A stretch of DNA of 55,946 nt from assembly GCA_965659665.1 (NCBI GenBank), contig CBFHWU010000014.1, forward strand, positions 1-55,946, written 5' to 3'. Each line of letters starts with the position of its first letter. Within the stretch, counting starts at the first letter, position 1. The notes under the pieces are model-generated. The model had not been told where the DNA came from. It saw only the letters and a list, made by a program, of their open reading frames with translations, and did no database searches. The stretch is from CBFHWU01 sp965659665. Lineage in GTDB: Bacteria > Bacteroidota > Bacteroidia > Flavobacteriales > Flavobacteriaceae. Below are positions 1 through 7,540 of this stretch, one piece after another. A program made the translations under genes and the position numbers.

Positions 1-1
1 A

Positions 2-823
2 GATGCAGGCATCATGGACGGTATTCTTGAGGAAGTAACAGGGGTAGGGTTATTGATAAGCATGGTAGTTGACTACAAGCTAGACCCCGTAGCACGTGCA
101 CAGATACACACAGCACTAGACGAATTTAGTGTTAACGAGGCGTTTACAAACTGGTCAGCGGACAAAGTTGAGCAGTACAGCGGTTCTCCAGCGGAGAAAA
201 CGTACCACCTGCACAAGGATTTTGTAACGGTAGCCAGTACCTTTTTTGGTGCTGGTTTGGGAGCTGCGACCAAAGGCAAGAAAGCTGCCGATGCGGTAGA
301 GGTATTTGCTGATGGGGTTAAACGTTGGGGAGATGAAGTTGCTGAGGCAGGGGGTGAAATAACTGCCTTACTTTTAAAAAGTGGAGAAGACTTTGCAACA
401 CTTACAAATGCTAGAAAATTACCTGGTACTGCAGTAGGTAATGGAAAGAGTATTATTAGAACTTGGTTAAGAGGTACAGAAAGAAATGCAGGTTTATTTC
501 CGAAAGCTGTTGCGGATAAATTAAAAGGTAAAACATTTGTCAGTTTTGATGATTTTAGGAATCAATTTTGGAAAGTTGTTGCTAATGAGCCAATTTTGGC
601 TAGTCAATTTGATGCCAATAGTATTAAAAGATTGCAGAGAGGATTATCTCCTTTTACTAATGTTTCACAACAAATAGGTGGAATGAAAAATTACATTTTA
701 CATCATAAAACACCAATTAATCAAGGAGGTTCTGTCTACGATATGGACAATTTATACATTGTCACTCCAAAATATCATAAAGAAATATTAGATCCTGTAT
801 TCCATTACGGCTATGGTTATTAA
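2..823 (+). CDS. C-terminal part of a polymorphic toxin with a colicin E9/pyocin-type HNH DNase domain (5' end outside window)
   Basis: The frame is open to the window edge with no stop before the first ATG at 14, so this is probably the tail of a larger secreted toxin. Counting from that ATG, residues about 136-269 resemble the DNase domain of colicins E2/E7/E8/E9 and S-type pyocins: PGTAVGNGK, DKLKGKTFVSFDDFRNQFW, an SPFTNVSQQIGG stretch, then LHHKTPINQGG and VYDMDNLYIVTP with H255. In that family this beta-beta-alpha-metal site cuts DNA without sequence specificity in the target cell. H230/H231 match colicin H102/H103 and H255 matches H127. The third zinc ligand, H131, aligns with Leu259. 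The preceding ~130 residues are the unrecognised end of the carrier. The next gene is a matching immunity protein. The family is clear; activity is less sure. Confidence 0.85.
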   Translation, partial: DAGIMDGILEEVTGVGLLISMVVDYKLDPVARAQIHTALDEFSVNEAFTNWSADKVEQYSGSPAEKTYHLHKDFVTVASTFFGAGLGAATKGKKAADAVEVFADGVKRWGDEVAEAGGEITALLLKSGEDFATLTNARKLPGTAVGNGKSIIRTWLRGTERNAGLFPKAVADKLKGKTFVSFDDFRNQFWKVVANEPILASQFDANSIKRLQRGLSPFTNVSQQIGGMKNYILHHKTPINQGGSVYDMDNLYIVTPKYHKEILDPVFHYGYGY

Positions 824-835
824 AATAAAAATATT

Positions 836-1072
836 ATGAATAGAGATGAATTGATTGAGCTTGGTAGAAAAATAGTAAACTGCGAAGGTACAGAACAGGA
901 GATTGATGCGATGCTTGAACTTTTCAGTATTAATGTTCCACATCCTAATGGTGCGAATTTATTTTATTATCCAGAAAACTATAATGGTCGTAAGTTTGAT
1001 ATAGCTGAATATCGACCAACAATTGAAGAAGTCGTTGACAAAGCTTTAAGTTTTAAGCCTTTACAATTGTAA
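836..1072 (+). CDS. Colicin/pyocin DNase immunity protein (Im7/Im9 family)
   Basis: A 78-residue protein starting 12 bases after the toxin stop. It carries the signature of the colicin immunity family: an acidic helical N-terminus (IVNCEGTEQEIDAMLELF) and then VPHPNGANLFYYPENYN, which corresponds to the EHPSGSDLIYYPKEGD stretch of Im9. The adjacent tyrosines Y44-Y45 correspond to Im9 Tyr54/Tyr55, the binding hot spot for the cognate DNase. The usual length is about 85 residues. It should bind and block the DNase domain encoded just upstream, protecting the producer and its siblings. Family assignment is confident; specificity for this toxin is inferred from adjacency. Confidence 0.88.
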   Translation: MNRDELIELGRKIVNCEGTEQEIDAMLELFSINVPHPNGANLFYYPENYNGRKFDIAEYRPTIEEVVDKALSFKPLQL

Positions 1073-1082
1073 TAAACAAATA

Positions 1083-1256
1083 CAAATCTCCCTTGCTGGA
1101 ACTAAAGTTAGAAAAAGTGTTGCAAGGCCTCAAGATTGGCCAGGGCAAGGGCATCAATCTGGTGGTTCAATTCAATTTGAAATTAGAGATATTGATTTAA
1201 GAACTAAAGAAAATTGGTTTAGACCTTTGGGTGATTTATCTGATTATTTAAAATAA
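1083..1256 (+). pseudogene. Orphan toxin C-terminal tip (displaced polymorphic-toxin fragment)
   Basis: An open frame with no ATG encodes about 57 residues from 1083 to the stop at 1254-1256. The peptide (LAGTKVRKSVARPQDWPGQG, then a Gly/Gln-rich turn, FEIRDIDLRTKENWFRPLGD and an LSDYLK ending) reads like the last beta-strands of a small toxin domain. The frame extends upstream only to a stop at 1047-1049 inside the immunity gene. It begins just after one immunity gene and ends 9 bases before another short gene, the layout of displaced toxin tips with their immunity genes in CdiA/Rhs-type loci. It may serve as a donor for recombinational toxin switching. I do not recognise the toxin family. 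Confidence 0.55.
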
Positions 1257-1265
1257 ACAAATTAT

Positions 1266-1673
1266 ATGAGTAGACAAATGGTTACATTATATGATAAAGA
1301 TTCTTTCATGATAGGAGGTAGAATCATAAAAATGAAAAAAAAGATAAGGCAATATTATGAATTTGAAAACTGTTTTATCGTAAGGTTTGATGAAAGTGAT
1401 GGAAATCCTAATAAGGAGATAGTATTAATTGCTTATTATTATGCAGATAAAGATTATTCCATAAAATGGCAGTTTCCATTTGATGACGTAGTTGGGGTTT
1501 GCCCGATCATTCCTGAATTAAAAAAAGAGTCAGACTTTATCACTCCTGAACATTACAAAAAATATATTGAGAAATACAAGGGTAAAGAACTGCTTGAGGT
1601 TTATGCTGGTGCGTTTCGCTTTGTATTGAATGCCAATACTGGAGATGTTTATGACAAGATGGAAAGCCGTTAA
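1266..1673 (+). CDS. Putative immunity protein partnered with the orphan toxin tip
   Basis: A 135-residue soluble protein without signal peptide or membrane segment, rich in Lys, Tyr, Asp and Glu. Strand-forming stretches (YYEFENCFIVRFDES, EIVLIAYYYADKDYSIKWQF) precede a helical C-terminus (TPEHYKKYIEKYKGKELLEV). I recognise no family. It starts 9 bases after the orphan toxin tip, in the same orientation, which is the usual position of an immunity gene retained after toxin displacement. The immunity role is inferred only from position, size and charge. Confidence 0.5.
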   Translation: MSRQMVTLYDKDSFMIGGRIIKMKKKIRQYYEFENCFIVRFDESDGNPNKEIVLIAYYYADKDYSIKWQFPFDDVVGVCPIIPELKKESDFITPEHYKKYIEKYKGKELLEVYAGAFRFVLNANTGDVYDKMESR

Positions 1674-2198
1674 TCGCACGGCATTAGCCGTTTTGAATGG
1701 TAATGTTCCAAAGCTGTTGGTTGGGGTTCCATTCAATTTTAAGTTTCTTAAAATCAAATATTTACATGTTTAGAGTTGTGTAAATTCAATTAAATAAACC
1801 CTACAGCAATACCTTCAAGAACTGCTTAGACCTGTTTATATGCACTTAAGGCATACCTCATGTTTCAAAGCTGTTGGTTGTTAGTTTCAGCTCTCCAACC
1901 AATCAATAATTTTTTTGTAATTTAGCACACAACAAACCCCCGAGTCTGTTTCTTTTATTGAAAACCTACTGCTTTGTGTTATACACAGCAATTTTTTTCT
2001 TTTTATGAGCATACCCTTGGGTGTAAATAAGCAAATACTTGTTTGCGATAACATCTGAATGTATTCTATCTATGATTAAAACGTAATACAAGATAACCTC
2101 GCTACCAAAGGGTAGAATTCTTTTGGTAAAGGAGAGTATTAAGTGAAATAGATTATTAAGACTATTAGATAGATATGCAGGAAGTAAAATTCTAAAAT
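1674..2198. other. Intergenic region, 525 bp, no gene recognised
   Basis: No convincing reading frame on either strand. The short minus-strand frame at 1966-2211 overlaps the next gene's start and has low-complexity composition. A 15-bp direct repeat (CAAAGCTGTTGGTTG) sits at 1709-1723 and 1866-1880. The region probably contains decayed toxin-locus sequence plus the promoter of the following gene, but I see no clear -33/-7 pair. Confidence 0.4.
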
Positions 2199-3569
2199 AT
2201 GAAAACAACAATTAAAATGTTAATGTTATTTTGTTTTGTTGGTGTATATAGTCAAAACGTAAAAGTTAAAAAGGATAAAGTATTTATAGAAAAACAAGAA
2301 GTTTGCAAGCTTGTAACTATAAATCGCAACCACTACGAGATTCAAGATCTAAGCGGAAAGCCAATATTTAATTTTCAAGTTGAAATCGAAATTGTTACCA
2401 CGCTAGATGGCGAAGAGCAGTTTGAGTTTTTAAAATTTAAAAAACCTAATGATGATGAGGTTTACTACAGTGATTACGACCTTTCAGATTTAAAAATATC
2501 GTTTAGTACAGAAAGAACATTAATCCGTCATTTAATTAAAAAAAATGAGTTTTTAAGTAATTCAAGTATTAATTACGATAAGATAAATAGTTTCTTTTCT
2601 CAACCACAACCACGTAGTAAAGAAATGGAACAAAAGCAGGAGTTATTTCAAGAGGCCTATAAGTATGTAGAGGACTTTAATTTAAGATTCAATGGTAATG
2701 AAATTTTAAAAGTAGTTGAGGAAAAAGACACTTTAGTAGGCACTTATAAAATAAGGCACGACAAATCTGGTTTTACAGCAATTCACATATACGATGCGAA
2801 AGCTTTTCTGACAGCTACTCATAAAGCGGGTACTATTAGCCTGTTTGATGGCAATAGAATAAAGTTCAAAATATTTTCAAGAGATGAAAACGAAAATGCA
2901 CACAAGATTGTAGAGCGTATGATTATTGCAGGCTACACTTTGGGCGACATGCAAGCTGTAAAGGCAGATATTATAATAAAGAAACACAAAGAAGATGTAA
3001 AAGCAGAGAAGCAAACATCTGTTAACATATATGAACAAGAAGCAACAGTTTACGATGCTGAAGGAAATACCATAAAAGGTGAATTAACACTAGAGTTTTA
3101 CGAGTTGGAAAGCCAAAAATCGGGAATATCAAGCCTTAATAATTATGGAGGCGTTGCAACGCTTAAAACAATAGAAGAAAACGGCAAATACAAATACACA
3201 GATTATAAAGCTAAGGATGGTATTAAAATATGTTTAGAAACATCAGGGAAGTGCTTTCAAGGTATTAGAACAATTGGAATAACACCACCAAAATTTAATG
3301 AAGAAGTTGATGTGACGGGAAAACTAAAGCTTTATAAGTCTAAATCCTTTAACTATTATGTAATTAAAAAAGAAGATACAGAAAAGGGTTTAATCGTGTC
3401 AGCTTCAACATTGTTTAAATCAAACAATTCCGAAAAAATGCTTCAAGATATGTTTGAATATTTAAGTGATTGCCCAAGTCTAAAAGACAAGTTAGTTGCA
3501 TCAGAAATTGATTTAAAAAGCGAAGCAGAAATTAAACAAATAGTAACAACCTATAACACTTGCAAATAG
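2199..3569 (+). CDS. Secreted protein of unknown function
   Basis: 456 residues starting with a signal peptide (MKTTIKMLMLFCFVGVYSQ, cleavage probably after YSQ). The mature part is a mix of Lys/Glu-rich strands and helices. A middle section (about residues 255-300) resembles a short Ig- or carboxypeptidase-regulatory-like unit (NIYEQEATVYDAEGNTIKGE). The C-terminus has two cysteines (DCPSLKDKL and YNTCK) that could pair in the periplasm or at the surface. No family recognised. It lies 51 bases before the outer-membrane barrel gene and downstream of the toxin locus, so the two may be accessory to toxin display, but nothing in the sequence proves that. Confidence 0.6.
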   Translation: MKTTIKMLMLFCFVGVYSQNVKVKKDKVFIEKQEVCKLVTINRNHYEIQDLSGKPIFNFQVEIEIVTTLDGEEQFEFLKFKKPNDDEVYYSDYDLSDLKISFSTERTLIRHLIKKNEFLSNSSINYDKINSFFSQPQPRSKEMEQKQELFQEAYKYVEDFNLRFNGNEILKVVEEKDTLVGTYKIRHDKSGFTAIHIYDAKAFLTATHKAGTISLFDGNRIKFKIFSRDENENAHKIVERMIIAGYTLGDMQAVKADIIIKKHKEDVKAEKQTSVNIYEQEATVYDAEGNTIKGELTLEFYELESQKSGISSLNNYGGVATLKTIEENGKYKYTDYKAKDGIKICLETSGKCFQGIRTIGITPPKFNEEVDVTGKLKLYKSKSFNYYVIKKEDTEKGLIVSASTLFKSNNSEKMLQDMFEYLSDCPSLKDKLVASEIDLKSEAEIKQIVTTYNTCK

Positions 3570-3620
3570 CGAAGTTTTAATTTTAATGTAAAACACGAAA
3601 CTCATAAAAAAGTGTAGGGA

Positions 3621-5423
3621 GTGAATGACAAAGGAATACAATACAAAATAAATTTTAGGGTAGAAAAGATATTTGAAAATTTAATTACCTTTTTATTCTG
3701 CATAATAAGCTATTGTCAATTTGGATACTCGCAAGACCTAGAAAATATAGGCAGTCGTACGGTCGATAAAATAAAAAATAGCCCATTAAAAATAAATGGA
3801 GGTATCTCTGCCAACAGCATTTTTTACAATGCTAATGAGAGGAGTTCTCGCGAACCATTTACCTATTTTTTACAAGGAAACTTAAATATAGGTTGGTTAA
3901 GCTTTAATATGCCACTCAGTTACAGTTTTTCCAGCCAGGGTAACAGCTTAGGCTACGAAACACCATTTAAATTTAACAGAGTTAGCCTAAGTCCAAAATA
4001 CAAATGGGTGCAAGCACATCTAGGAGATGTAGCTATGACCTTTTCGCCTTATACACTAAGTGGACATCAATTTACTGGAGGTGGTGTAGAACTCACGCCC
4101 GAAGGCAGTTTTAATATCAGTGCCATGTATGGACGTTTGTTAAAAGCGACAGAAGACGATGGGCAACCACAATCTTTACCAGCATTTAATCGCATTGGGT
4201 ATGGTACAAAGTTAGGCTTAGTAAACGACATCTATAAAGTAGGGCTTATTGGTTTTTATGCGAAAGACGATATTAATTCTATTGCAGCAGTCCCCGATGA
4301 TAGGCATATTACACCCAAAGAAAACATAGTAGTTGGTATAGATGGAGAAGTAACTATTGCAGAAAATTACACTATAAAAGCAGAATATGCCTCTACAGCC
4401 ATAACACAAGACACACGAGCGGAAAATAGGGATGAAAAAGGAAATGGCTTGGCAAGTTTATTGTTTAATAACAAAGCTTCCACTGAATATTATGATGCGT
4501 ACAAACTAGGGTTTGATTTTCAGTTGGATGAAATGAAATTAGGTCTCGTATACGAACGTATAGATCCAGGTTACGAAACATTGGGTGCTTATTTTTTTAA
4601 TAATGATTTTGAAAATATTACCCTTAATGGCTCACGGTCCTTATTTAATGGCGAGCTAAACCTATCGTTTAATGCAGGGTATCAGCGTGATAATTTAGAA
4701 AACCAAAAAACACAGGCCACCAGTAGATTTGTTAGTGCAGTGAATGCGACCATAAAGGCCTCAGACAGAATTACATTAACAGGGTCATATTCAAATTTCT
4801 CTACCCATACCAATAAAAGTCTAAATCAGTTTGATGATATTAATGATAGCGATTTAACAGACGAAGATTTAGAGGCTTTAGATTTTAAACAACTATCAAA
4901 AAATGCTAATGTAAATGTAAATTGGGTGTTAGCAGAAGGCGAAAAGAATAGTCAAAATTTAAACGTAAATTACAGCTTAGCAGCCTCAGCAAACGAGCAG
5001 GCAGGAATTATACGAGTAGGGCAAGCCAATAATTTTCATAATTCTAATGCTGTGTATACCATTAGTTTTCCTAATCAAAGTTTAAACATTTCAACATCAT
5101 TAAATTACACATATAGTGATGTTGGTAGAGATGATAGTAATGCCTATGGAGGAGCTCTAGATATTAGTAAAAAGTTTTATGAGGATAAGCTCAATTCCAC
5201 ATTTGGAGTGGCATATAACACCAATAAAAATAAAGAAACAACAACCGATGTGCTTAACTATAGAGCCAATGTCACAATGGTAATTGCAGAAAAGCATAAT
5301 TTCAATTTAAACGCTGTACAATTATTTAGAACTGCAACCAGTCAAGATGGATTAAATGAACTTACAGTAACTTTTGGCTATGCTTACACGTTTAACGTTG
5401 GTACGCCTAAGAAAAAAAGATAG
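3621..5423 (+). CDS. Outer-membrane beta-barrel protein, function unknown
   Basis: 600 residues (GTG start preceded by AGGGA). A hydrophobic signal segment (FLFCIISYCQFGYSQ) ends around residue 38 and is followed by many alternating amphipathic strands typical of a large barrel: NLNIGWLSFNMPLSYSF, KLGLVNDIYKVGLIGFYAKD, ATIKASDRITLTGSYSNF, ending LTVTFGYAYTFNVG before a basic tail. There is no plug domain or TonB box, so it is not a TonB-dependent receptor. It could be a pore, an assembly factor or a partner of the adjacent secreted protein. A GTG 30-odd residues before the hydrophobic core makes an unusually long n-region; a later start is possible. Confidence 0.6.
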   Translation: MNDKGIQYKINFRVEKIFENLITFLFCIISYCQFGYSQDLENIGSRTVDKIKNSPLKINGGISANSIFYNANERSSREPFTYFLQGNLNIGWLSFNMPLSYSFSSQGNSLGYETPFKFNRVSLSPKYKWVQAHLGDVAMTFSPYTLSGHQFTGGGVELTPEGSFNISAMYGRLLKATEDDGQPQSLPAFNRIGYGTKLGLVNDIYKVGLIGFYAKDDINSIAAVPDDRHITPKENIVVGIDGEVTIAENYTIKAEYASTAITQDTRAENRDEKGNGLASLLFNNKASTEYYDAYKLGFDFQLDEMKLGLVYERIDPGYETLGAYFFNNDFENITLNGSRSLFNGELNLSFNAGYQRDNLENQKTQATSRFVSAVNATIKASDRITLTGSYSNFSTHTNKSLNQFDDINDSDLTDEDLEALDFKQLSKNANVNVNWVLAEGEKNSQNLNVNYSLAASANEQAGIIRVGQANNFHNSNAVYTISFPNQSLNISTSLNYTYSDVGRDDSNAYGGALDISKKFYEDKLNSTFGVAYNTNKNKETTTDVLNYRANVTMVIAEKHNFNLNAVQLFRTATSQDGLNELTVTFGYAYTFNVGTPKKKR

Positions 5424-5483
5424 TTCATTGTCGTTTCGAAGCAGGTAAACCAGTAGATGTTGTACATATGTTGTAGAGGGGGA

Positions 5484-5516
5484 ATAAAAAAAGACTTTAC
5501 ATTTCTGTAAAGTCTT
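5484..5516. terminator. Two-way intrinsic terminator
   Basis: An 11-bp perfect stem (AAGACTTTACA at 5491-5501, TGTAAAGTCTT at 5506-5516) with a 4-nt loop is preceded by seven A residues (5484-5490), which become a U-run on the minus strand. It separates the plus-strand barrel gene from the minus-strand tRNA-Met and can serve both. Confidence 0.8.
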
Positions 5517-5527
5517 GATTATTAGTG

Positions 5528-5601
5528 TAGCGAGGGGGGGACTTGAACCCCCGACCTCCGGGTTATGAATCCGACGCTCTAACCGGCTGAGCTACCTCGC
5601 C
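5528..5601 (-). tRNA. tRNA-Met (CAT)
   Basis: A 74-nt cloverleaf on the minus strand: acceptor GGCGAGG with CCTCGCT plus A73, D-arm with AGCTCAGCCGGTTAGAGC, anticodon CAT (complement at 5565-5567), T-loop GGTTCAAGTCC. No CCA is encoded. The G1-U72 wobble and a purine-pyrimidine T-stem suggest an elongator Met rather than the initiator. tRNA-Ile2 (lysidine-modified CAT) cannot be fully excluded by eye. Confidence 0.9.
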
Positions 5602-5613
5602 CTAATAATTTTG

Positions 5614-5644
5614 CAAATATATAATTAATTCAAGGAGTCTCAAA
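5614..5644 (-). promoter_or_regulatory. Bacteroidota-type promoter of tRNA-Met
   Basis: On the minus strand TTTG (5641-5644) is followed after 19 bases by TATATTTG (5614-5621), matching the TTTG-N19/21-TAnnTTTG consensus. It sits 12 bases upstream of the mature tRNA 5' end. Confidence 0.75.
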
Positions 5645-5716
5645 GATAATATTTTTCAACGCTATTAATTTTTTAGGTTCAAACTTTTGATTATATTGGT
5701 GTCTTATTATAATTTG

Positions 5717-6109
5717 ATGGCAGTTAAAATTAAATACGATTTAGAGTTCGTTGTTCAAGCCTCACCGCAATTACTCTACCAATATATTGTAACCCCTTCT
5801 GGCTTATCAGAATGGTTCGCTGATAATGTAAATTCAAGAGGTGAAAAATTTTCATTTTTTTGGGATGATTCAGAAGAGGAAGCAATTCTACTTCGAAAAA
5901 AAACAAATGAATTTTCTCGCTTTCGATGGTTAAACGGTGATGATGATCAAGAAGAATGTTTTTTTGAAATGAGAATTGTAGTTGATGAATTGACCAAAGA
6001 CGTTTCTCTCATGGTGTCAGATTTCGCTGAAGAAGATGAAGTGGAAGAAGCTAAAATGTTATGGGAAAGTCAAATATCAGATTTAAAATCTGTAATTGGC
6101 TCAACTTAA
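5717..6109 (+). CDS. START-like domain protein (SRPBCC/AHSA1-like)
   Basis: 130 residues from the ATG at 5717. An upstream in-frame ATG at 5687 would add ten residues unlike the family, so the internal ATG (MAVKIKYDLEFVVQASPQLL) is preferred. The helix-grip pattern is visible: an N-terminal strand, LLYQYIVTPSGLSEWFADNV, then repeated strands and a long C-terminal helix (AKMLWESQISDLKSVIG). Such small START-like proteins are common in Flavobacteriaceae; their ligand is unknown. It lies 3 bases before the aminotransferase gene, so they are probably co-transcribed. Confidence 0.8.
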   Translation: MAVKIKYDLEFVVQASPQLLYQYIVTPSGLSEWFADNVNSRGEKFSFFWDDSEEEAILLRKKTNEFSRFRWLNGDDDQEECFFEMRIVVDELTKDVSLMVSDFAEEDEVEEAKMLWESQISDLKSVIGST

Positions 6110-6112
6110 TGC

Positions 6113-6946
6113 ATGATGATTAACTTTAATGGAAATATTTACCCAAATGATGCTCCAATTTTATCTTTTTCTAATCGTTCGTTTCTCTACGGAGATGCTG
6201 TTTTTGAAACTATAAAATACACGCAAAAAAGTCCTCTTTTTTGGGAAGATCACTATTTTAGATTAATGTCAGCCATGCGTATTATGCGTATGGAAATACC
6301 TTTAGAGTATACACCCGATTATTTTCTCAAACAATTCGAAAAAACAATTTCTTCACAAGAGGTTGCATCAGATTCATGGCGATTGCGTTTGACGGTATTT
6401 CGAAATGATGGTGGTCGATATACTCCTCATTCAAACACAGCTGCATATGTAATCCAAACTGAACCACATGAGCAACCTTATTTTGAACTAAACAAACAAC
6501 CATACCTAGTAGATTTATTCAAAGACTTTTATGTACATGCAGATATGTTGTCTAATTTAAAAACAACGAATAAAGCACTTCAAGTGATTGGTAGTGTATA
6601 TGCTAAAGAAAATGATTTAGATAATTGCATTTTGATGAATTCACAAAAACAAGTGGTGGAGTTTTTAAACGGGAATCTTTTTTTGGTAAAAGATAATGAA
6701 CTCATGACACCGCCATTACAAGCAGGGTGTTTAAATGGAATTTTGAGAAAACAAATATTTAGAATTGCAGATCAATTAAAAGTTATCGTAAGGGAGGTTT
6801 ACTTTTCACCTTTTGAATTACAAAAAGGAGATGAGTTATGGCTTACTAATACGCAACTAGGAATACAAACAATATCCAATTACAGAAGAAAAAAATATAA
6901 ATTTTCTTTAGCGAATCGATTTATAACAAAATTAAATACCTTTTAG
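6113..6946 (+). CDS. PLP-dependent aminotransferase class IV (PabC/IlvE-like)
   Basis: 277 residues with the class IV fold: N-terminal YGDAVFETI, the PLP-binding lysine at about K150 (LSNLKTTNKAL), E183 in VVEFLNGNLF, and the phosphate-contacting TPPLQAGCLNGILR. The size fits 4-amino-4-deoxychorismate lyase (folate synthesis) or a branched-chain/D-amino-acid transaminase; the sequence alone does not decide. There are two adjacent ATGs (6113 and 6116). It follows the START-like gene by 3 bases and converges with yqgE, the two stops overlapping by 4 bases. Confidence 0.85.
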   Translation: MMINFNGNIYPNDAPILSFSNRSFLYGDAVFETIKYTQKSPLFWEDHYFRLMSAMRIMRMEIPLEYTPDYFLKQFEKTISSQEVASDSWRLRLTVFRNDGGRYTPHSNTAAYVIQTEPHEQPYFELNKQPYLVDLFKDFYVHADMLSNLKTTNKALQVIGSVYAKENDLDNCILMNSQKQVVEFLNGNLFLVKDNELMTPPLQAGCLNGILRKQIFRIADQLKVIVREVYFSPFELQKGDELWLTNTQLGIQTISNYRRKKYKFSLANRFITKLNTF

Positions 6947-7500
6947 TTCAGGTTAGGATTGGAGGGGGAATTGGCCCAAAAGATGTAATCCCCTCCTAAA
7001 GTTTTAATTTTCGATGACCACAGATTTCTATCATTAATTTGAATCATTTTTTCGTCTTTTTTTTGATCAAAAATTAACCAAGAATTTAAATTCAATTCGT
7101 TGTGAAGTTGTTCAGCTTCCCAGCCTGAATACCCTAAGAAAAACTTAATATCCTCAGCGCGAAGCGATCCCATGTTTATATGTGTTGAAATAGCGTTAAA
7201 ATCGCCACCCCAATACAGGTGATTTCCAATTTCGATTGAGTTTGGAATAATTTCTGCCTTACGATGAATATAAAATAAAGTATCTTGTTCTACGGGACCT
7301 CCGTTGTAAATCGGAAATTTTTTTTGGATTTCAGGAACAAATGTTTGTAATTGATAGTCAAGAGGTTTGTTAACGATAAAACCCACAGTTCCCCCTTTAT
7401 TATGATCCACAACCAACACAACGGCTTTTGTGAAAGTATAATCGCCTATCATGGAAGGATCAGCTACAAGTAATTGTCCTTTGTTAACTTTTAATTGCAT
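6943..7500 (-). CDS. yqgE: YqgE/AlgH family protein
   Basis: 185 residues with the family's opening (KGQLLVADPSMIGDYTFTKAVVLVVDH), the NKGGTVGFIVNKPL motif, YNGGPVEQDTLFYIH and FFLGYSGWEAEQLHNEL. Length is normal (~185). The family is conserved but of uncertain function; AlgH was linked to alginate regulation in Pseudomonas. It lies 40 bases downstream of fmt in the same direction and probably ends the operon that begins with the AAA ATPase and recQ. Confidence 0.93.
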   Translation of the reverse strand: MQLKVNKGQLLVADPSMIGDYTFTKAVVLVVDHNKGGTVGFIVNKPLDYQLQTFVPEIQKKFPIYNGGPVEQDTLFYIHRKAEIIPNSIEIGNHLYWGGDFNAISTHINMGSLRAEDIKFFLGYSGWEAEQLHNELNLNSWLIFDQKKDEKMIQINDRNLWSSKIKTLGGDYIFWANSPSNPNLN

Positions 7501-7540
7501 AACTGAATGTATAAATTTAATTTAAAATAAAAAAATAACG

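Noticed and set aside
1966..2211. Minus-strand 81-codon frame
   Set aside because: It begins inside the start of the secreted-protein gene and has low-complexity hydrophobic composition.
3410..3431. TTGTTTAA with a nearby AAACAA, resembling the light operator
   Set aside because: It lies inside a coding region with a 5-base spacer, not N16, and is explained by AT-rich codons.
4465..4474. Another TTGTTTAATA half-site
   Set aside because: A single half-site in a coding region with no inverted partner at the right distance.
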